A stretch of 11,195 nucleotides of DNA from an uncultured bacterium (lineage in GTDB: Bacteria > Bacteroidota > Bacteroidia > Bacteroidales > Bacteroidaceae). The notes below the pieces were generated by a model that saw only the letters and a program-made list of their open reading frames with translations, was not told the DNA's origin and ran no database searches. Every line of letters begins with the position of its first letter. Position 1 is the first letter of the stretch. Positions 1 to 7,628 of the stretch are shown here, piece by piece. The stretch lies in the NCBI GenBank assembly GCA_905215555.1, contig CAJMQU010000080.1, positions 1-11,195 of the forward strand, read 5' to 3'. Made by a program: the position numbers and the translations under genes.

Positions 1-26
1 TGCTCTACCAACTGAGCTATTTCCGC
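1..26 (-). tRNA. tRNA gene, 5' end only (possibly tRNA-Gly)
   Basis: Read on the minus strand, these bases give a tRNA 5' half: the seven-base acceptor strand GCGGAAA, then TA, the D-stem GCTC, the D-loop AGTTGGTA, the closing GAGC and one A. The gene starts at position 26 and runs off the left edge, so the anticodon is not visible. The acceptor strand and D-arm resemble what I remember of Bacteroides tRNA-Gly, but the amino acid is a guess. A well-matched promoter lies just upstream (38-68). Confidence 0.9.
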
Positions 27-34
27 GATTGCGG

Positions 35-117
35 ATGCAAAGGTAGATATTTTCTTCAAACCTGCAAACATTCCGGCTGTTTTTTTCGCGAAGAAAAATA
101 CACATCTACCCTTGCAT
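35..117. repeat. Inverted repeat flanking the tRNA promoter region
   Basis: Bases 35-48 (ATGCAAAGGTAGAT) and 104-117 (ATCTACCCTTGCAT) form 14-bp inverted arms with one mismatch, separated by 55 bases. The left arm contains the -7 box of the tRNA promoter, so the right arm is a near copy of that box pointing the other way. The arms also lie downstream of the nspC stop codon, where they could pair in an nspC transcript. I see no U-tract that would make this a standard terminator. Confidence 0.5.
38..68 (-). promoter_or_regulatory. Bacteroides-type promoter of the tRNA gene
   Basis: On the minus strand the sequence reads TTTG (65-68), a 19-base spacer, then TACCTTTG (38-45). This matches the known Bacteroidetes primary sigma factor consensus, TTTG at -33 and TAnnTTTG at -7 with 19-21 bases between. 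The expected transcription start lies only a few bases upstream of the tRNA 5' end at 26, leaving a very short leader. This element is the main evidence for the taxonomic call. Confidence 0.85.
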
Positions 118-137
118 ATGCGGCAGTTTTTTGATTA

Positions 138-1280
138 TCAGCTCATTCTACCCCGATAATCTTCGTAAAAAAAATGCTTGAATATTTCCGCTTTCCCTTC
201 TTTTGTCCACATTGCAATGGCAGGATGGTGAATTCCATTGAACATATTTGTTTTTACCATCGTGTAGTGAATCATATCTTCAAAGACAATCCGCTCACCG
301 ATCTGCAGTTCATGGTCGAAGCTCCAATCTCCCATATAATCGCCGCTCAAACACGAATTACCGCCCAGGCGATAAACATGACAACCGCCGTTATTCCCTT
401 TTTCAGCACCACTCACAACGGGCTGATAAGGCATTTCCAGACAGTCGGGCATGTGGCAGGTAAAACTTACATTAAGAATGGCTGTACGAATACCACGGCT
501 TTCCACAATATCCACCACTTCGGAAGTCAGCACACCTGTTTGCCAGGTGAAAGCTGAACCGGGTTCCAAGATAATATGCAGATGCGGATGACGGGCACGC
601 AAATCTTGCAATAAACGGACAAGATGTTCCACATCATAATCTTTGCGCGTCATCAGATGACCACCACCCAGGTTCAGCCATTTAATTTGTGGGAACCAAC
701 GGGAAAATTTGTCTTCCAGATGTTGCAGCGTCCGTTCCAGTTCATAGGAAGAGGATTCGCAATGACAATGGCAATGAAAACCATCGATACCTTTCGGAAG
801 GATTTCAGACAATAAATCCGCCGTTACCCCAAAACGGGTTCCGGGAGCACAGGGATTATAAAGTTCAGTTTCTACTTCCGAATACTCAGGATTGATGCGA
901 ATGCCACAGGAGATGCCACTCCCCTCTCCCTGCACTGCAGGATAGAAACGACAGAACTGCGACAGCGAGTTAAAAGTTATATGACTGCTGCAACGCATGA
1001 TTTCCGGGAAATCAGCTTCCGTATAAGCCGGAGAATATGTATGCGCCTTGCTGCCAAACTCTTCCAGCGCCAGACGCGCCTCGTAAACGGAACTTGCCGT
1101 AGAATGGTCTATATACTCCCTGAAAATGGGAAACGAGCGCCACATAGCAAACGACTTGAATGCCAGAATAATTTCTACTCCGGTACGATCGGCAACACTT
1201 TTTATAAGGGTGAGGTTCTTTCTCAGCAATTCTTCCTCCATAATGTAACATGGAGAGGGGAAACAATTGAAATTTATCAT
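138..1280 (-). CDS. nspC: Carboxynorspermidine/carboxyspermidine decarboxylase
   Basis: PLP-dependent decarboxylase of the alanine racemase-fold (group IV) family. It is expected to release CO2 from carboxyspermidine or carboxynorspermidine, the last step of the alternative spermidine/norspermidine pathway in the cytoplasm. Numbered from the upstream ATG at 1289, visible landmarks are the PLP lysine K45 in LAFKSF, the His/Cys-rich FHCHCHCE (171-178), the phosphate-binding LNLGGGH (205-211), EPGSAF (242-247) and the CLSGD motif (313-317), which corresponds to the catalytic Cys/Asp of related decarboxylases. Length is normal for NspC. I chose the ATG at 1280 because the family, as I remember it, starts just ahead of FPSPCY; the in-frame ATG at 1289 adds only three residues (MLL). 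An A9 run touches the 1289 start and no Shine-Dalgarno is visible. The gene lies alone between the tRNA and uvrD; the dehydrogenase partner of the pathway is not in the window. Confidence 0.93.
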   Translation of the reverse strand: MINFNCFPSPCYIMEEELLRKNLTLIKSVADRTGVEIILAFKSFAMWRSFPIFREYIDHSTASSVYEARLALEEFGSKAHTYSPAYTEADFPEIMRCSSHITFNSLSQFCRFYPAVQGEGSGISCGIRINPEYSEVETELYNPCAPGTRFGVTADLLSEILPKGIDGFHCHCHCESSSYELERTLQHLEDKFSRWFPQIKWLNLGGGHLMTRKDYDVEHLVRLLQDLRARHPHLHIILEPGSAFTWQTGVLTSEVVDIVESRGIRTAILNVSFTCHMPDCLEMPYQPVVSGAEKGNNGGCHVYRLGGNSCLSGDYMGDWSFDHELQIGERIVFEDMIHYTMVKTNMFNGIHHPAIAMWTKEGKAEIFKHFFYEDYRGRMS

Positions 1281-1300
1281 AAGTAGCATTTTTTTTTATT

Positions 1301-1358
1301 AAGAATGAAGAATTGCCTTGCCGCGTACTTGCATAGTGCAGCAAAATTCTTCATTCTT
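1301..1358. repeat. Intergenic palindromic element (REP/MITE-like)
   Basis: Perfect 14-bp inverted repeats AAGAATGAAGAATT (1301-1314) and AATTCTTCATTCTT (1345-1358) enclose 30 bases that are themselves an imperfect palindrome: TTGCCGC (1318-1324) pairs with GCAGCAA (1338-1344) with one mismatch, and ACT/AGT pair further in around a short loop. The element fills almost the whole nspC-uvrD gap. On the minus strand it is followed by an A-tract, not a T-tract, so it is not a classic terminator for uvrD. From memory, similar AAGAATGAAGAATT-flanked sequences recur between Bacteroides genes; this needs a genome search. It encodes nothing visible. Confidence 0.7.
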
Positions 1359-1361
1359 CAT

Positions 1362-3716
1362 TTAACCGATAATCTTAAAACGGGCAAAGCGCAATAAAAG
1401 TTGCTTGTCACCTGCATTCTTGAAATGAATAGTCGCTTTGGCGTTATCACCATTGCCTTCTACCTTCATAACTTCCCCCAAACCAAAACGTTCGTGCTCT
1501 ATAAGCTGTCCCGGTTGCACAGCCATTGCTGAAGCAGAAGACGGAGCAGCAGATGAAGCAGATGGAGTCACCCGTTTCAGATTGCGTGGCACACTCGGAG
1601 CAATAATCTGCTGTTTGGGACGCCGGGGAGTTTCCTTTTCAGAGTTATACAGTGACTCACGGGTATGAGGTGAACGAGAAAATCCGCTACTATTTTCCCT
1701 ATGGAAGTGTCCCGCCTCTTCATCAATCCTATTGCCCAGCCCTGCATCCTGAGGCAAGCGCAGGAAGCGGATATCAATATCTTTCAGGAAGCGGCTAGGA
1801 CTGCCGAATTCCATTTTCCCATAGCGGAAACGAGTGCGAGCATATGAAAGGAAACAATGCTCCTCTGCACGCGTAATGGCTACATAAAACAAGCGCCTCT
1901 CCTCCTCTAACGCACGGGGCGAGTCTCCCACCATACCGCTGGGAAAAAGATTTTCCTCCATTCCCACCACAAATACATTCTTGAATTCCAGTCCTTTGGC
2001 AGAATGAACGGTCATAAGCGTTATTTTCTCATCATCTCCGTCCTTATCCGAGTCCTGGTCAGTCAGCAACGAAACTTCCGAAAGGAAATCTGTCAGCGAG
2101 ACATTAGGATTACCTTCTTCCAGGCGCATTGCACAGAAATCACTCATACCGTTCACCAATTCTTCGATATTCTCTTTACGGCTCAGGTTCTCCGGTGAAT
2201 TATCCTGGCAGACATCATTGATGATGCCGGACTGGCGGATGATTTCGGTACCAATTTCATAAGCATTCTTTTCAGCTACGCCTTCTATAAATCCTATTAT
2301 CAAGTCACGGAACCCCTGCAATTTGGTATGCGTGCCTTTATTAAAATTCAATCCGTACGTTAGCGGTTCGCAGAGTACCGTCCAAAGACTGACATTGTTT
2401 TCCGTAGCAGCGGTAATAATCTTACCCACTGTCGTATCACCAATGCCACGTGCCGGATAATTGATAATACGCTTGAACGCTTCCTCGTCATTAGGATTTA
2501 CCACCAGACGGAAATAAGCTATCACATCCTTGATTTCCTTGCGCTGATAGAAAGACAAACCGCCATAGATACGGTAAGGCATACCCCGTTTGCGCATAGC
2601 TTCCTCAAACACACGGCTCTGTGCATTGGTACGATAGAGTATGGCAAAATCAGAGTACACATAATGTTCCGAGCGGCGTAATTCCGCAATCTTATTGACT
2701 ACGATATCCCCCTCTTCTACATCACTGTATGCCTGGAAAACACCGATAGCCTCTCCCTTTTCCTTTTCAGAAAAAACTTCCTTGCGTATCTGCCGCTGAT
2801 TCTTCTCTATCAGACTGTTGGCAGCACGGACAATGGTTTGCGTGGAACGATAGTTCTGTTCCAGTTTAAAGACCTTTGTGTCGGTATATACTTTCGTGAA
2901 GTATAGTATATTGTCAATATCAGCCCCCCGGAAAGAATAGATACTTTGCGCATCATCTCCCACCACACAAACATGCTGGTGTCCCTTTGCTAATTGTAGA
3001 ACAATGCTGTGCTGTGCATAGTTGGTATCCTGATACTCATCAACCAGGATATACCGGAATTGCTCCTGATAACGCGCCAGCACTTCGGGATGATCTCTGA
3101 ATAATATAAAGGTATAAAAGAGTAGATCATCAAAATCCATAGCATCAGCTTGTCTGCAACGTTCCCAATAGCGTCGGTAAATATCACGGATAGCCGGCAT
3201 TTTAGCGGCACGGTCTCCTTCATAAGCCTCCTTATTGGCAGCATATCCAGCAGGAGACACCAGATGGTTTTTTGCATTGGAGATGCGGGCCTGCACACTA
3301 CCCGGTTTATACACTTTCTCATCCAGCCCCATCTCCTTAATAATAGAGCGCACCAAACTCTTGCTGTCTGCCGTATCATAAATGGTGAACTGGGAGGTAA
3401 ATCCGATATTCGCCGCTTCCACATGCAGAATGCGCAAAAAGATGGAGTGGAACGTACCCATCCACAGATGACGCGCACGTTGTTCTCCAACTTGCCGGGC
3501 AATACGCTCTTTCATCTCACGGGCAGCTTTGTTGGTAAAAGTCAGAGCCAGAATATTCCAGGGTTGGTAATCATTTTCAAGCAAATAGGCTATCTTATAA
3601 GTCAGCACCCGTGTCTTCCCGGAACCCGCACCAGCTATCACCAGTGACGGGCCCTCGTTGTAGAGCACCGCAGCGCGCTGTCCTTCATTCAATTCTTCGA
3701 TATAATTCGTATTCAT
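1362..3716 (-). CDS. uvrD: ATP-dependent DNA helicase UvrD/PcrA
   Basis: Superfamily 1A 3'-5' DNA helicase, used in nucleotide excision repair, mismatch repair and clearing of replication or transcription conflicts. All motifs are present in order over 784 residues: Q-motif LNEGQRAAV (9-17), Walker A AGAGSGKT (28-35), Ia LALTFTNKAAREM (56-68), Walker B VDEYQD (225-230), III VVGDDAQSIYSFRGAD (251-266), IV LEQNYRST (285-292), V TVHSAKGLEF (569-578) and VI RRLFYVAITRAE (607-618). A Ser/Ala-rich linker (about 718-730) leads to a C-terminal Tudor-like module (about 736-784, GQLIEHERFGLGEV), which in PcrA/UvrD contacts RNA polymerase. Length is slightly above the usual 720-750. The start is fixed by the Q-motif, which begins nine residues in. 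No accessory nuclease domain is present, so RecB or AddA is excluded. The gene diverges from the next one across a 67-bp spacer. Confidence 0.96.
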   Translation of the reverse strand: MNTNYIEELNEGQRAAVLYNEGPSLVIAGAGSGKTRVLTYKIAYLLENDYQPWNILALTFTNKAAREMKERIARQVGEQRARHLWMGTFHSIFLRILHVEAANIGFTSQFTIYDTADSKSLVRSIIKEMGLDEKVYKPGSVQARISNAKNHLVSPAGYAANKEAYEGDRAAKMPAIRDIYRRYWERCRQADAMDFDDLLFYTFILFRDHPEVLARYQEQFRYILVDEYQDTNYAQHSIVLQLAKGHQHVCVVGDDAQSIYSFRGADIDNILYFTKVYTDTKVFKLEQNYRSTQTIVRAANSLIEKNQRQIRKEVFSEKEKGEAIGVFQAYSDVEEGDIVVNKIAELRRSEHYVYSDFAILYRTNAQSRVFEEAMRKRGMPYRIYGGLSFYQRKEIKDVIAYFRLVVNPNDEEAFKRIINYPARGIGDTTVGKIITAATENNVSLWTVLCEPLTYGLNFNKGTHTKLQGFRDLIIGFIEGVAEKNAYEIGTEIIRQSGIINDVCQDNSPENLSRKENIEELVNGMSDFCAMRLEEGNPNVSLTDFLSEVSLLTDQDSDKDGDDEKITLMTVHSAKGLEFKNVFVVGMEENLFPSGMVGDSPRALEEERRLFYVAITRAEEHCFLSYARTRFRYGKMEFGSPSRFLKDIDIRFLRLPQDAGLGNRIDEEAGHFHRENSSGFSRSPHTRESLYNSEKETPRRPKQQIIAPSVPRNLKRVTPSASSAAPSSASAMAVQPGQLIEHERFGLGEVMKVEGNGDNAKATIHFKNAGDKQLLLRFARFKIIG

Positions 3717-3741
3717 GTATGCAAAATTAAAAGAATCTTTT

Positions 3742-3749
3742 TATATTTG
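3742..3749 (+). promoter_or_regulatory. Probable -7 box of the 578-residue exported protein gene
   Basis: TATATTTG matches the Bacteroidetes TAnnTTTG -7 consensus and lies 34 bases before the ATG at 3784, giving a plausible leader of about 25-30 bases. No good TTTG stands 19-21 bases upstream; that region falls over the first codons of uvrD. The call therefore rests on one box and the position. Confidence 0.5.
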
Positions 3750-3783
3750 TACAATGTTATTCTAACTAAAATCACAGAGGACT

Positions 3784-5520
3784 ATGGAACAAATTAAAAA
3801 TATGCGACTTTGTCTTTCTTTTATTTGCCTATTGGCTTTCTTATGCGCCTCACCTGCAATGCCTCAAAAGCAGAGTAAAGTAGAAAAACTCTTGAAGTTT
3901 CTTGTAAACAACGAGAATGAGAAGTTCGCAAAAAACCGTGACAAACTAGACACGGAAACCGCAACTGCTTTTGAAGCGGAGGTCAAGCTGATTGATTTAT
4001 GCGACCAAATATGGAACCAGCAGGAAGTGACTGTAGTTAAGGATTATTTCCAAGCCTATGTAGATGCAACTAAAGGCAGTTTTCTTCCTATCTGTCAAGA
4101 AGTCGGTATAGATCCCAGCGCCATTCGCAAGCGCATGGAAAGCTGCATTAGCACCATTTTGGATGAATATCCCAACAAGCTGGTTTATTCCGGCACATTG
4201 GTAGAAGCAGTCAAAGCATCCGGATATGAATTATCCGATGAAGCCAGAAAACATCTGTATGACATACACGAAGAAGAGCTGTGGAAAGACTTCGTACGCA
4301 ATAAGAGCATTCCGAAGTGCGAACGGTATCTGACCGAATATACAGACGGCAAATACAAGTCAGAAGCTATGATCGAGTATAATCGCCTTCTGTTCCAAAC
4401 CTTGCAGAAATCACCGTCCAGCAACAACTTTAAAAGATTCTTCGAACATGACCGCCTCAATACATTTTTTGAAGGACGCTCCAAACGGGAATCTATGGCG
4501 CAAGCCCTCTCACTCTACGACGATTATCTTTATGGAAATATCTGCAAAGCGCAAGCCATCGCCTCCATCAAACAGGCTATTGCGGAATACGAACAGGCTT
4601 CTTATTTAAGTCCGTCCGACAAGAAATATACCAATATACTGGAATACAAGAAAGACAGTATCGACTATGAAACCTTGAAGTTGGAAGTGAATTCTTCAAA
4701 TAAACTGAGCCTCATCAAACAATATCTCCAGACTCATAAATACAAGGAGTTCCGCGACAAAGCCAATAAATTGCGTGTACCTTTCGAGCAACAACTGGTG
4801 TGGAGTAACCCTACCATTATCCAATCTTACAGCCGTGGATTACTAATGAAGTCCAACGAGATGAAAAATGGGAAAAACACTCAAAAAGCCTACACGTATG
4901 ACGATAACGGAAGATTGGTTAGCATCAAAGAGACTATAGAAGATAAAGGAACAACGACCTTGCAGACCAACTTCCTGTACAACCCGCAAGGCAATTGTAT
5001 AGAAGAAGTGCAGGTGAACCAAAGAGGCATGAAGGAGGTATATAAGCGTCTCCGCACATTCAGTACACTGGGCATAGTACTTACAGATTCTACTTTTTAC
5101 CAGAACGGGAAACTGACAGTGAAAAAATATCACCCGCAACTCAATCTTCCGACAGAAGAGATACACTATGAACAAAATGTTCCGGTATCTTCCGTTGTCA
5201 ACCAATACGGCAAAAGCGGACAGATAATGAAGAGAGTAGAAACTTTCCCACTGATGAAAGACCCGCTTCCTACCCAAGTAAGCAAACAAACAGACGTGTA
5301 CGAGTACGATTCTTACGGTTACCTGACTAAGATTACGTTTGAAAAGACCCTTGTCAACAGCGAAAAGACAAGCGGTTCGCTCATCTTCCTATATGATGAG
5401 TTCGGCAATCAGATAGACAGCAATGCTTATTATGAATATGACAGCACCGGACGATGGATACAGAAGACGGACCGGGCAGATGCCAAGAACACAGAGAAAA
5501 TACAAGTGATTTATCAATAA
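3784..5520 (+). CDS. Exported protein with helical N-half and YD-like motifs in C-half
   Basis: No named gene is recognised. The N-terminus has a Sec signal peptide: basic start, hydrophobic core LCLSFICLLAFLCA (9-22) and a likely signal peptidase I site after SPA (23-25). The cysteine at 21 has Leu before it, so a lipobox is unlikely. Residues about 30-330 are charged and look mostly helical, possibly TPR-like. Residues about 370-563 carry six spaced motifs of the YxYDxxGxLxxI type: YTYDDNGRLVSI (370-381), FLYNPQGNCIEE (397-408), NQYGKSGQIMKR (473-484), YEYDSYGYLTKI (506-517), FLYDEFGNQIDS (535-546) and YEYDSTGRWIQK (550-561). These resemble the YD repeats of RHS and wall-associated proteins, which form beta-strand coils. 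No RHS core or toxin tail follows. It probably acts in the periplasm or at the surface. An alternative start is the ATG at residue 7 (3802), which also keeps the signal peptide. Confidence 0.85.
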   Translation: MEQIKNMRLCLSFICLLAFLCASPAMPQKQSKVEKLLKFLVNNENEKFAKNRDKLDTETATAFEAEVKLIDLCDQIWNQQEVTVVKDYFQAYVDATKGSFLPICQEVGIDPSAIRKRMESCISTILDEYPNKLVYSGTLVEAVKASGYELSDEARKHLYDIHEEELWKDFVRNKSIPKCERYLTEYTDGKYKSEAMIEYNRLLFQTLQKSPSSNNFKRFFEHDRLNTFFEGRSKRESMAQALSLYDDYLYGNICKAQAIASIKQAIAEYEQASYLSPSDKKYTNILEYKKDSIDYETLKLEVNSSNKLSLIKQYLQTHKYKEFRDKANKLRVPFEQQLVWSNPTIIQSYSRGLLMKSNEMKNGKNTQKAYTYDDNGRLVSIKETIEDKGTTTLQTNFLYNPQGNCIEEVQVNQRGMKEVYKRLRTFSTLGIVLTDSTFYQNGKLTVKKYHPQLNLPTEEIHYEQNVPVSSVVNQYGKSGQIMKRVETFPLMKDPLPTQVSKQTDVYEYDSYGYLTKITFEKTLVNSEKTSGSLIFLYDEFGNQIDSNAYYEYDSTGRWIQKTDRADAKNTEKIQVIYQ

Positions 5521-5562
5521 AATACTGAATTAGAAAACGGATTCTTCCTTATGGATATGAAC

Positions 5563-5603
5563 AAAAAAAAGCTGCCCGTTATGTGGCAGCTTTTTCTTTT
5601 TTT
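5563..5603. terminator. Bidirectional intrinsic terminator
   Basis: GCTGCC (5571-5576) and GGCAGC (5585-5590) form a perfect 6-bp stem with an 8-base loop. The stem has an A8 tract on its left (5563-5570) and a T-rich run, T5-C-T7, on its right (5591-5603). It therefore reads as a hairpin plus U-tract in both directions. It lies 50 bases after the plus-strand stop at 5520 and just beyond the minus-strand stop at 5611, so it serves both convergent units. Confidence 0.88.
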
Positions 5604-5610
5604 CTCTACT

Positions 5611-6582
5611 CTATGCCAAGCGCTGAGCAATCTCCTGAATGGAGAAGGAACCGTCCAAAATGCGCACCTGAATCTTTCCGTGTAATAAATTGAAAAAGAA
5701 ATCAGCCACTTTTTCCGGAATGATTTCACAGAGCTCCCCATTCGCACCGACTCCCAAGTCGTAGGTTTTCAGCAACTGGCTCCCCAACGCAGTAGCTCCT
5801 ATCAGGAAATGGTTCTTCAATTTATCCACATTAACCAAATCGGCAGCCAATACTTTTCCCACTACCGAATAGCAATGCACCAACACTTTCTCATCTCCTT
5901 CAAAAAGCTGGGATTCCTGTTCGTCGGAATAAGTGTTCATCTCTATGATGCCTGTATTTTCCATTTCAGGAGTTCCTGCATAAAGAGCACCCAAGTCCGC
6001 CAAACTCAGATTGAACAAACGGGCTTCGCTCATTACCTGCATCTCTTCGCCACTGAAAGCACTAGGCAACAACAGTTTTATATCTCCGCTCACTGATACC
6101 AACTTGGCATTGAAAGTCCCTATGATACAGTCTTTCATATTCAACTTAGCCGTAGCGAAAACACCCCCCAGTACAATACAGTCTTCCAATATGATTTCAT
6201 CCGCAAAAATACTTCCAGCTACAAAGGCATTGCATAGCTTGACTGTCTTTCCGTTGATGTCAGCCATAAACATCAGACGGCAATCACGGGCATACGATAC
6301 CAATGAGTCTGAAGTAGCCACCGTCTTACGCAGGGTAATATTCCCTTTCGCATTATTACTGATATGAAACTCCAGCTTGGTAAACACCGCACCACATATT
6401 TCCACATCCCCACTTTGTATTTCCAGTTTGCGGGCATATACAGCCCCTTCTACAATGGTATCATTTTGTATCAGCACATCCCTTTCCAACTCAGCGGATG
6501 TACGGGGGAGAATAGAACCTTTTACCAGGTTTTCACTTAATATCACTCCATTCTCCAAACTTATTACTTTCAATTCTTTCAT
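5611..6582 (-). CDS. Beta-solenoid, bactofilin-like protein (unnamed)
   Basis: No named family is recognised with confidence. Residues about 10-170 have short, regularly spaced beta-strands with recurring Gly-Ala/Val-Val-Phe/Tyr-Ala turns, for example EGAVYARKLEI (45-55), CGAVFTKLEFHI (63-74), AGSIFADEIIL (122-132) and GGVFATAKLNM (139-149). This is the pattern of a beta-helix such as bactofilins, which polymerise into cytoskeletal filaments without nucleotide. Residues about 175-323 are more mixed alpha/beta and look like a separate C-terminal domain, which ordinary bactofilins lack. There is no signal peptide or membrane segment, so it is likely cytoplasmic. It is the last gene of the five-gene minus-strand cluster, 39 bp after its upstream neighbour, and ends at the bidirectional terminator. 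A polymer-forming role is inference; a hexapeptide-like enzyme fold is less likely because no acyltransferase motifs are seen. Confidence 0.85.
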   Translation of the reverse strand: MKELKVISLENGVILSENLVKGSILPRTSAELERDVLIQNDTIVEGAVYARKLEIQSGDVEICGAVFTKLEFHISNNAKGNITLRKTVATSDSLVSYARDCRLMFMADINGKTVKLCNAFVAGSIFADEIILEDCIVLGGVFATAKLNMKDCIIGTFNAKLVSVSGDIKLLLPSAFSGEEMQVMSEARLFNLSLADLGALYAGTPEMENTGIIEMNTYSDEQESQLFEGDEKVLVHCYSVVGKVLAADLVNVDKLKNHFLIGATALGSQLLKTYDLGVGANGELCEIIPEKVADFFFNLLHGKIQVRILDGSFSIQEIAQRLA

Positions 6583-6590
6583 AACTTTAC

Positions 6591-6605
6591 TTCTATTTTA
6601 TAGAA
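6591..6605. repeat. Short perfect palindrome before the solenoid gene
   Basis: TTCTAT and ATAGAA pair perfectly around a three-base T loop in the 39-bp gap between the 334-residue gene and the solenoid gene. It is AT-rich, so the hairpin would be weak and no U-tract follows. It could slightly modulate translation or RNA processing inside the operon, or be chance. Confidence 0.35.
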
Positions 6606-6621
6606 CACAAGTAACGGCATC

Positions 6622-7626
6622 TTACGATAAAAAATCTCCGGCAAGTTTTCTCATCATCCCGGCTACCCGCTTATCGTGTTCCGAAGAACCTAATCTTTGA
6701 ATTTCTCTCTCCAGATGCTTTCCGATGTAGCGTTTATCTTCCAGCGTCATAGCAGGCATGGATGCTTGCTGAACATTCTGACGTACTTTCCAGTCGCTGA
6801 CTCCCATACGTGCAGTTTGTTCATTCATCACGATTTCAGTTTCTTTTCCGCCACCGGCACAAATTTTCTCAACTACGATAACCGGCAACATCCAGCGGGC
6901 ATTTTTGCACCCGCCAATCAACACATGTTCTATGTGGCTGGCAAGTTGTTTCTGTCCGAGCAGATAACGTTTGGCACTTTCTATCAGTCTCGCCGCACGC
7001 TGCTTCACCTTTATGGCAGAAACACGCGCCTGCACGTCCAACTGTTCTTTATGCCCCACCAATGCCATTGCCGAAAGAGAAGAATCCGTATTGCGCAATT
7101 GCTCCTTACTGCTGCTTTCGACAAAACGAAAACAAGGTTCCATCAGCATATGGATGCGCTGCACCAATTCGCGGTCCAGATTTTCAAAGACACCGGAATA
7201 ACGTGTGGTCAGGATGTCATAATCATCTATCATCACCAATTTGCGATTAGCCAGCTCATCGGATTGGGACTGTAATTCAGCAACTACAGCCTCCACGTTG
7301 GAGCATTCCTCCATGTTCTGCATATCCAGGCTGGCGGTTATATATCCCAGAAAACCTTTGGATATATGTTTACCGATCTGCTGGGTACTGGCTATCTTAT
7401 GGGCAACCTCGGCTGCATTACACGCCACAACAGAATTACGCAGACTCTCGATGTGCTTGCTGCAATCCTGTACACTGCTATTATAAGGATGGTCGTCTAT
7501 CTCCAGATAGATATCAATCGGTTCTTCCAGAACAACGGTCTTAGAAGCTGACTTATCGCCTACGGTCAGTGTCACTGTTTCACTTTTCCGTATCACGTCA
7601 TGTAGGATATGTCTTCGTCCTCCCAT
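6622..7626 (-). CDS. Helical protein, larger member of a paralogous pair
   Basis: Unrecognised family. It is a soluble, mostly helical protein of 334 residues, homologous along its length to the 309-residue product of the gene just upstream. Residues 85-170 align without gaps to residues 50-135 of that protein, with about 35 of 86 identical by my hand count. Shared blocks include SKGF/NKGF, DILTTRYSGVFENLD (137-151) against VILTERYSKLFRGLD, RIHMLMEP (157-164) against RIHELDKP, and MLPVIVVEK (246-254) against YLPAILLVR. It has a 35-residue N-terminal extension that the partner lacks. No signal peptide, membrane helix or catalytic motif is visible. The start at 7626 is supported by an AAGGAGG site seven bases upstream, and only two bases separate it from the upstream stop codon, so translation is probably coupled. 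Confidence 0.87.
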   Translation of the reverse strand: MGGRRHILHDVIRKSETVTLTVGDKSASKTVVLEEPIDIYLEIDDHPYNSSVQDCSKHIESLRNSVVACNAAEVAHKIASTQQIGKHISKGFLGYITASLDMQNMEECSNVEAVVAELQSQSDELANRKLVMIDDYDILTTRYSGVFENLDRELVQRIHMLMEPCFRFVESSSKEQLRNTDSSLSAMALVGHKEQLDVQARVSAIKVKQRAARLIESAKRYLLGQKQLASHIEHVLIGGCKNARWMLPVIVVEKICAGGGKETEIVMNEQTARMGVSDWKVRQNVQQASMPAMTLEDKRYIGKHLEREIQRLGSSEHDKRVAGMMRKLAGDFLS

Positions 7627-7628
7627 AA

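Noticed and set aside
1..26. Integration site of a mobile element at the tRNA
   Set aside because: No integrase, direct repeat or foreign-looking segment adjoins it, and the tRNA 3' end, where attachment sites usually lie, is outside the window.
1301..1361. Intrinsic terminator for uvrD
   Set aside because: After the palindrome the minus strand has an A-tract rather than a T-tract, and the loop is long, so it does not fit an intrinsic terminator.
2990..3647. Frames of 165-170 codons on both strands within uvrD
   Set aside because: Both overlap conserved helicase motifs in another frame and show no family features.
3784..5520. RHS-type polymorphic toxin
   Set aside because: There are only six degenerate YD motifs, no RHS core sequence, no C-terminal toxin domain and no immunity gene downstream; the next feature is a terminator.
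6697..7275. A 192-codon plus-strand frame
   Set aside because: It lies wholly antisense to the 334-residue gene, which has a homologous neighbour; the predicted peptide is rich in Cys, His and Phe with no domain pattern.
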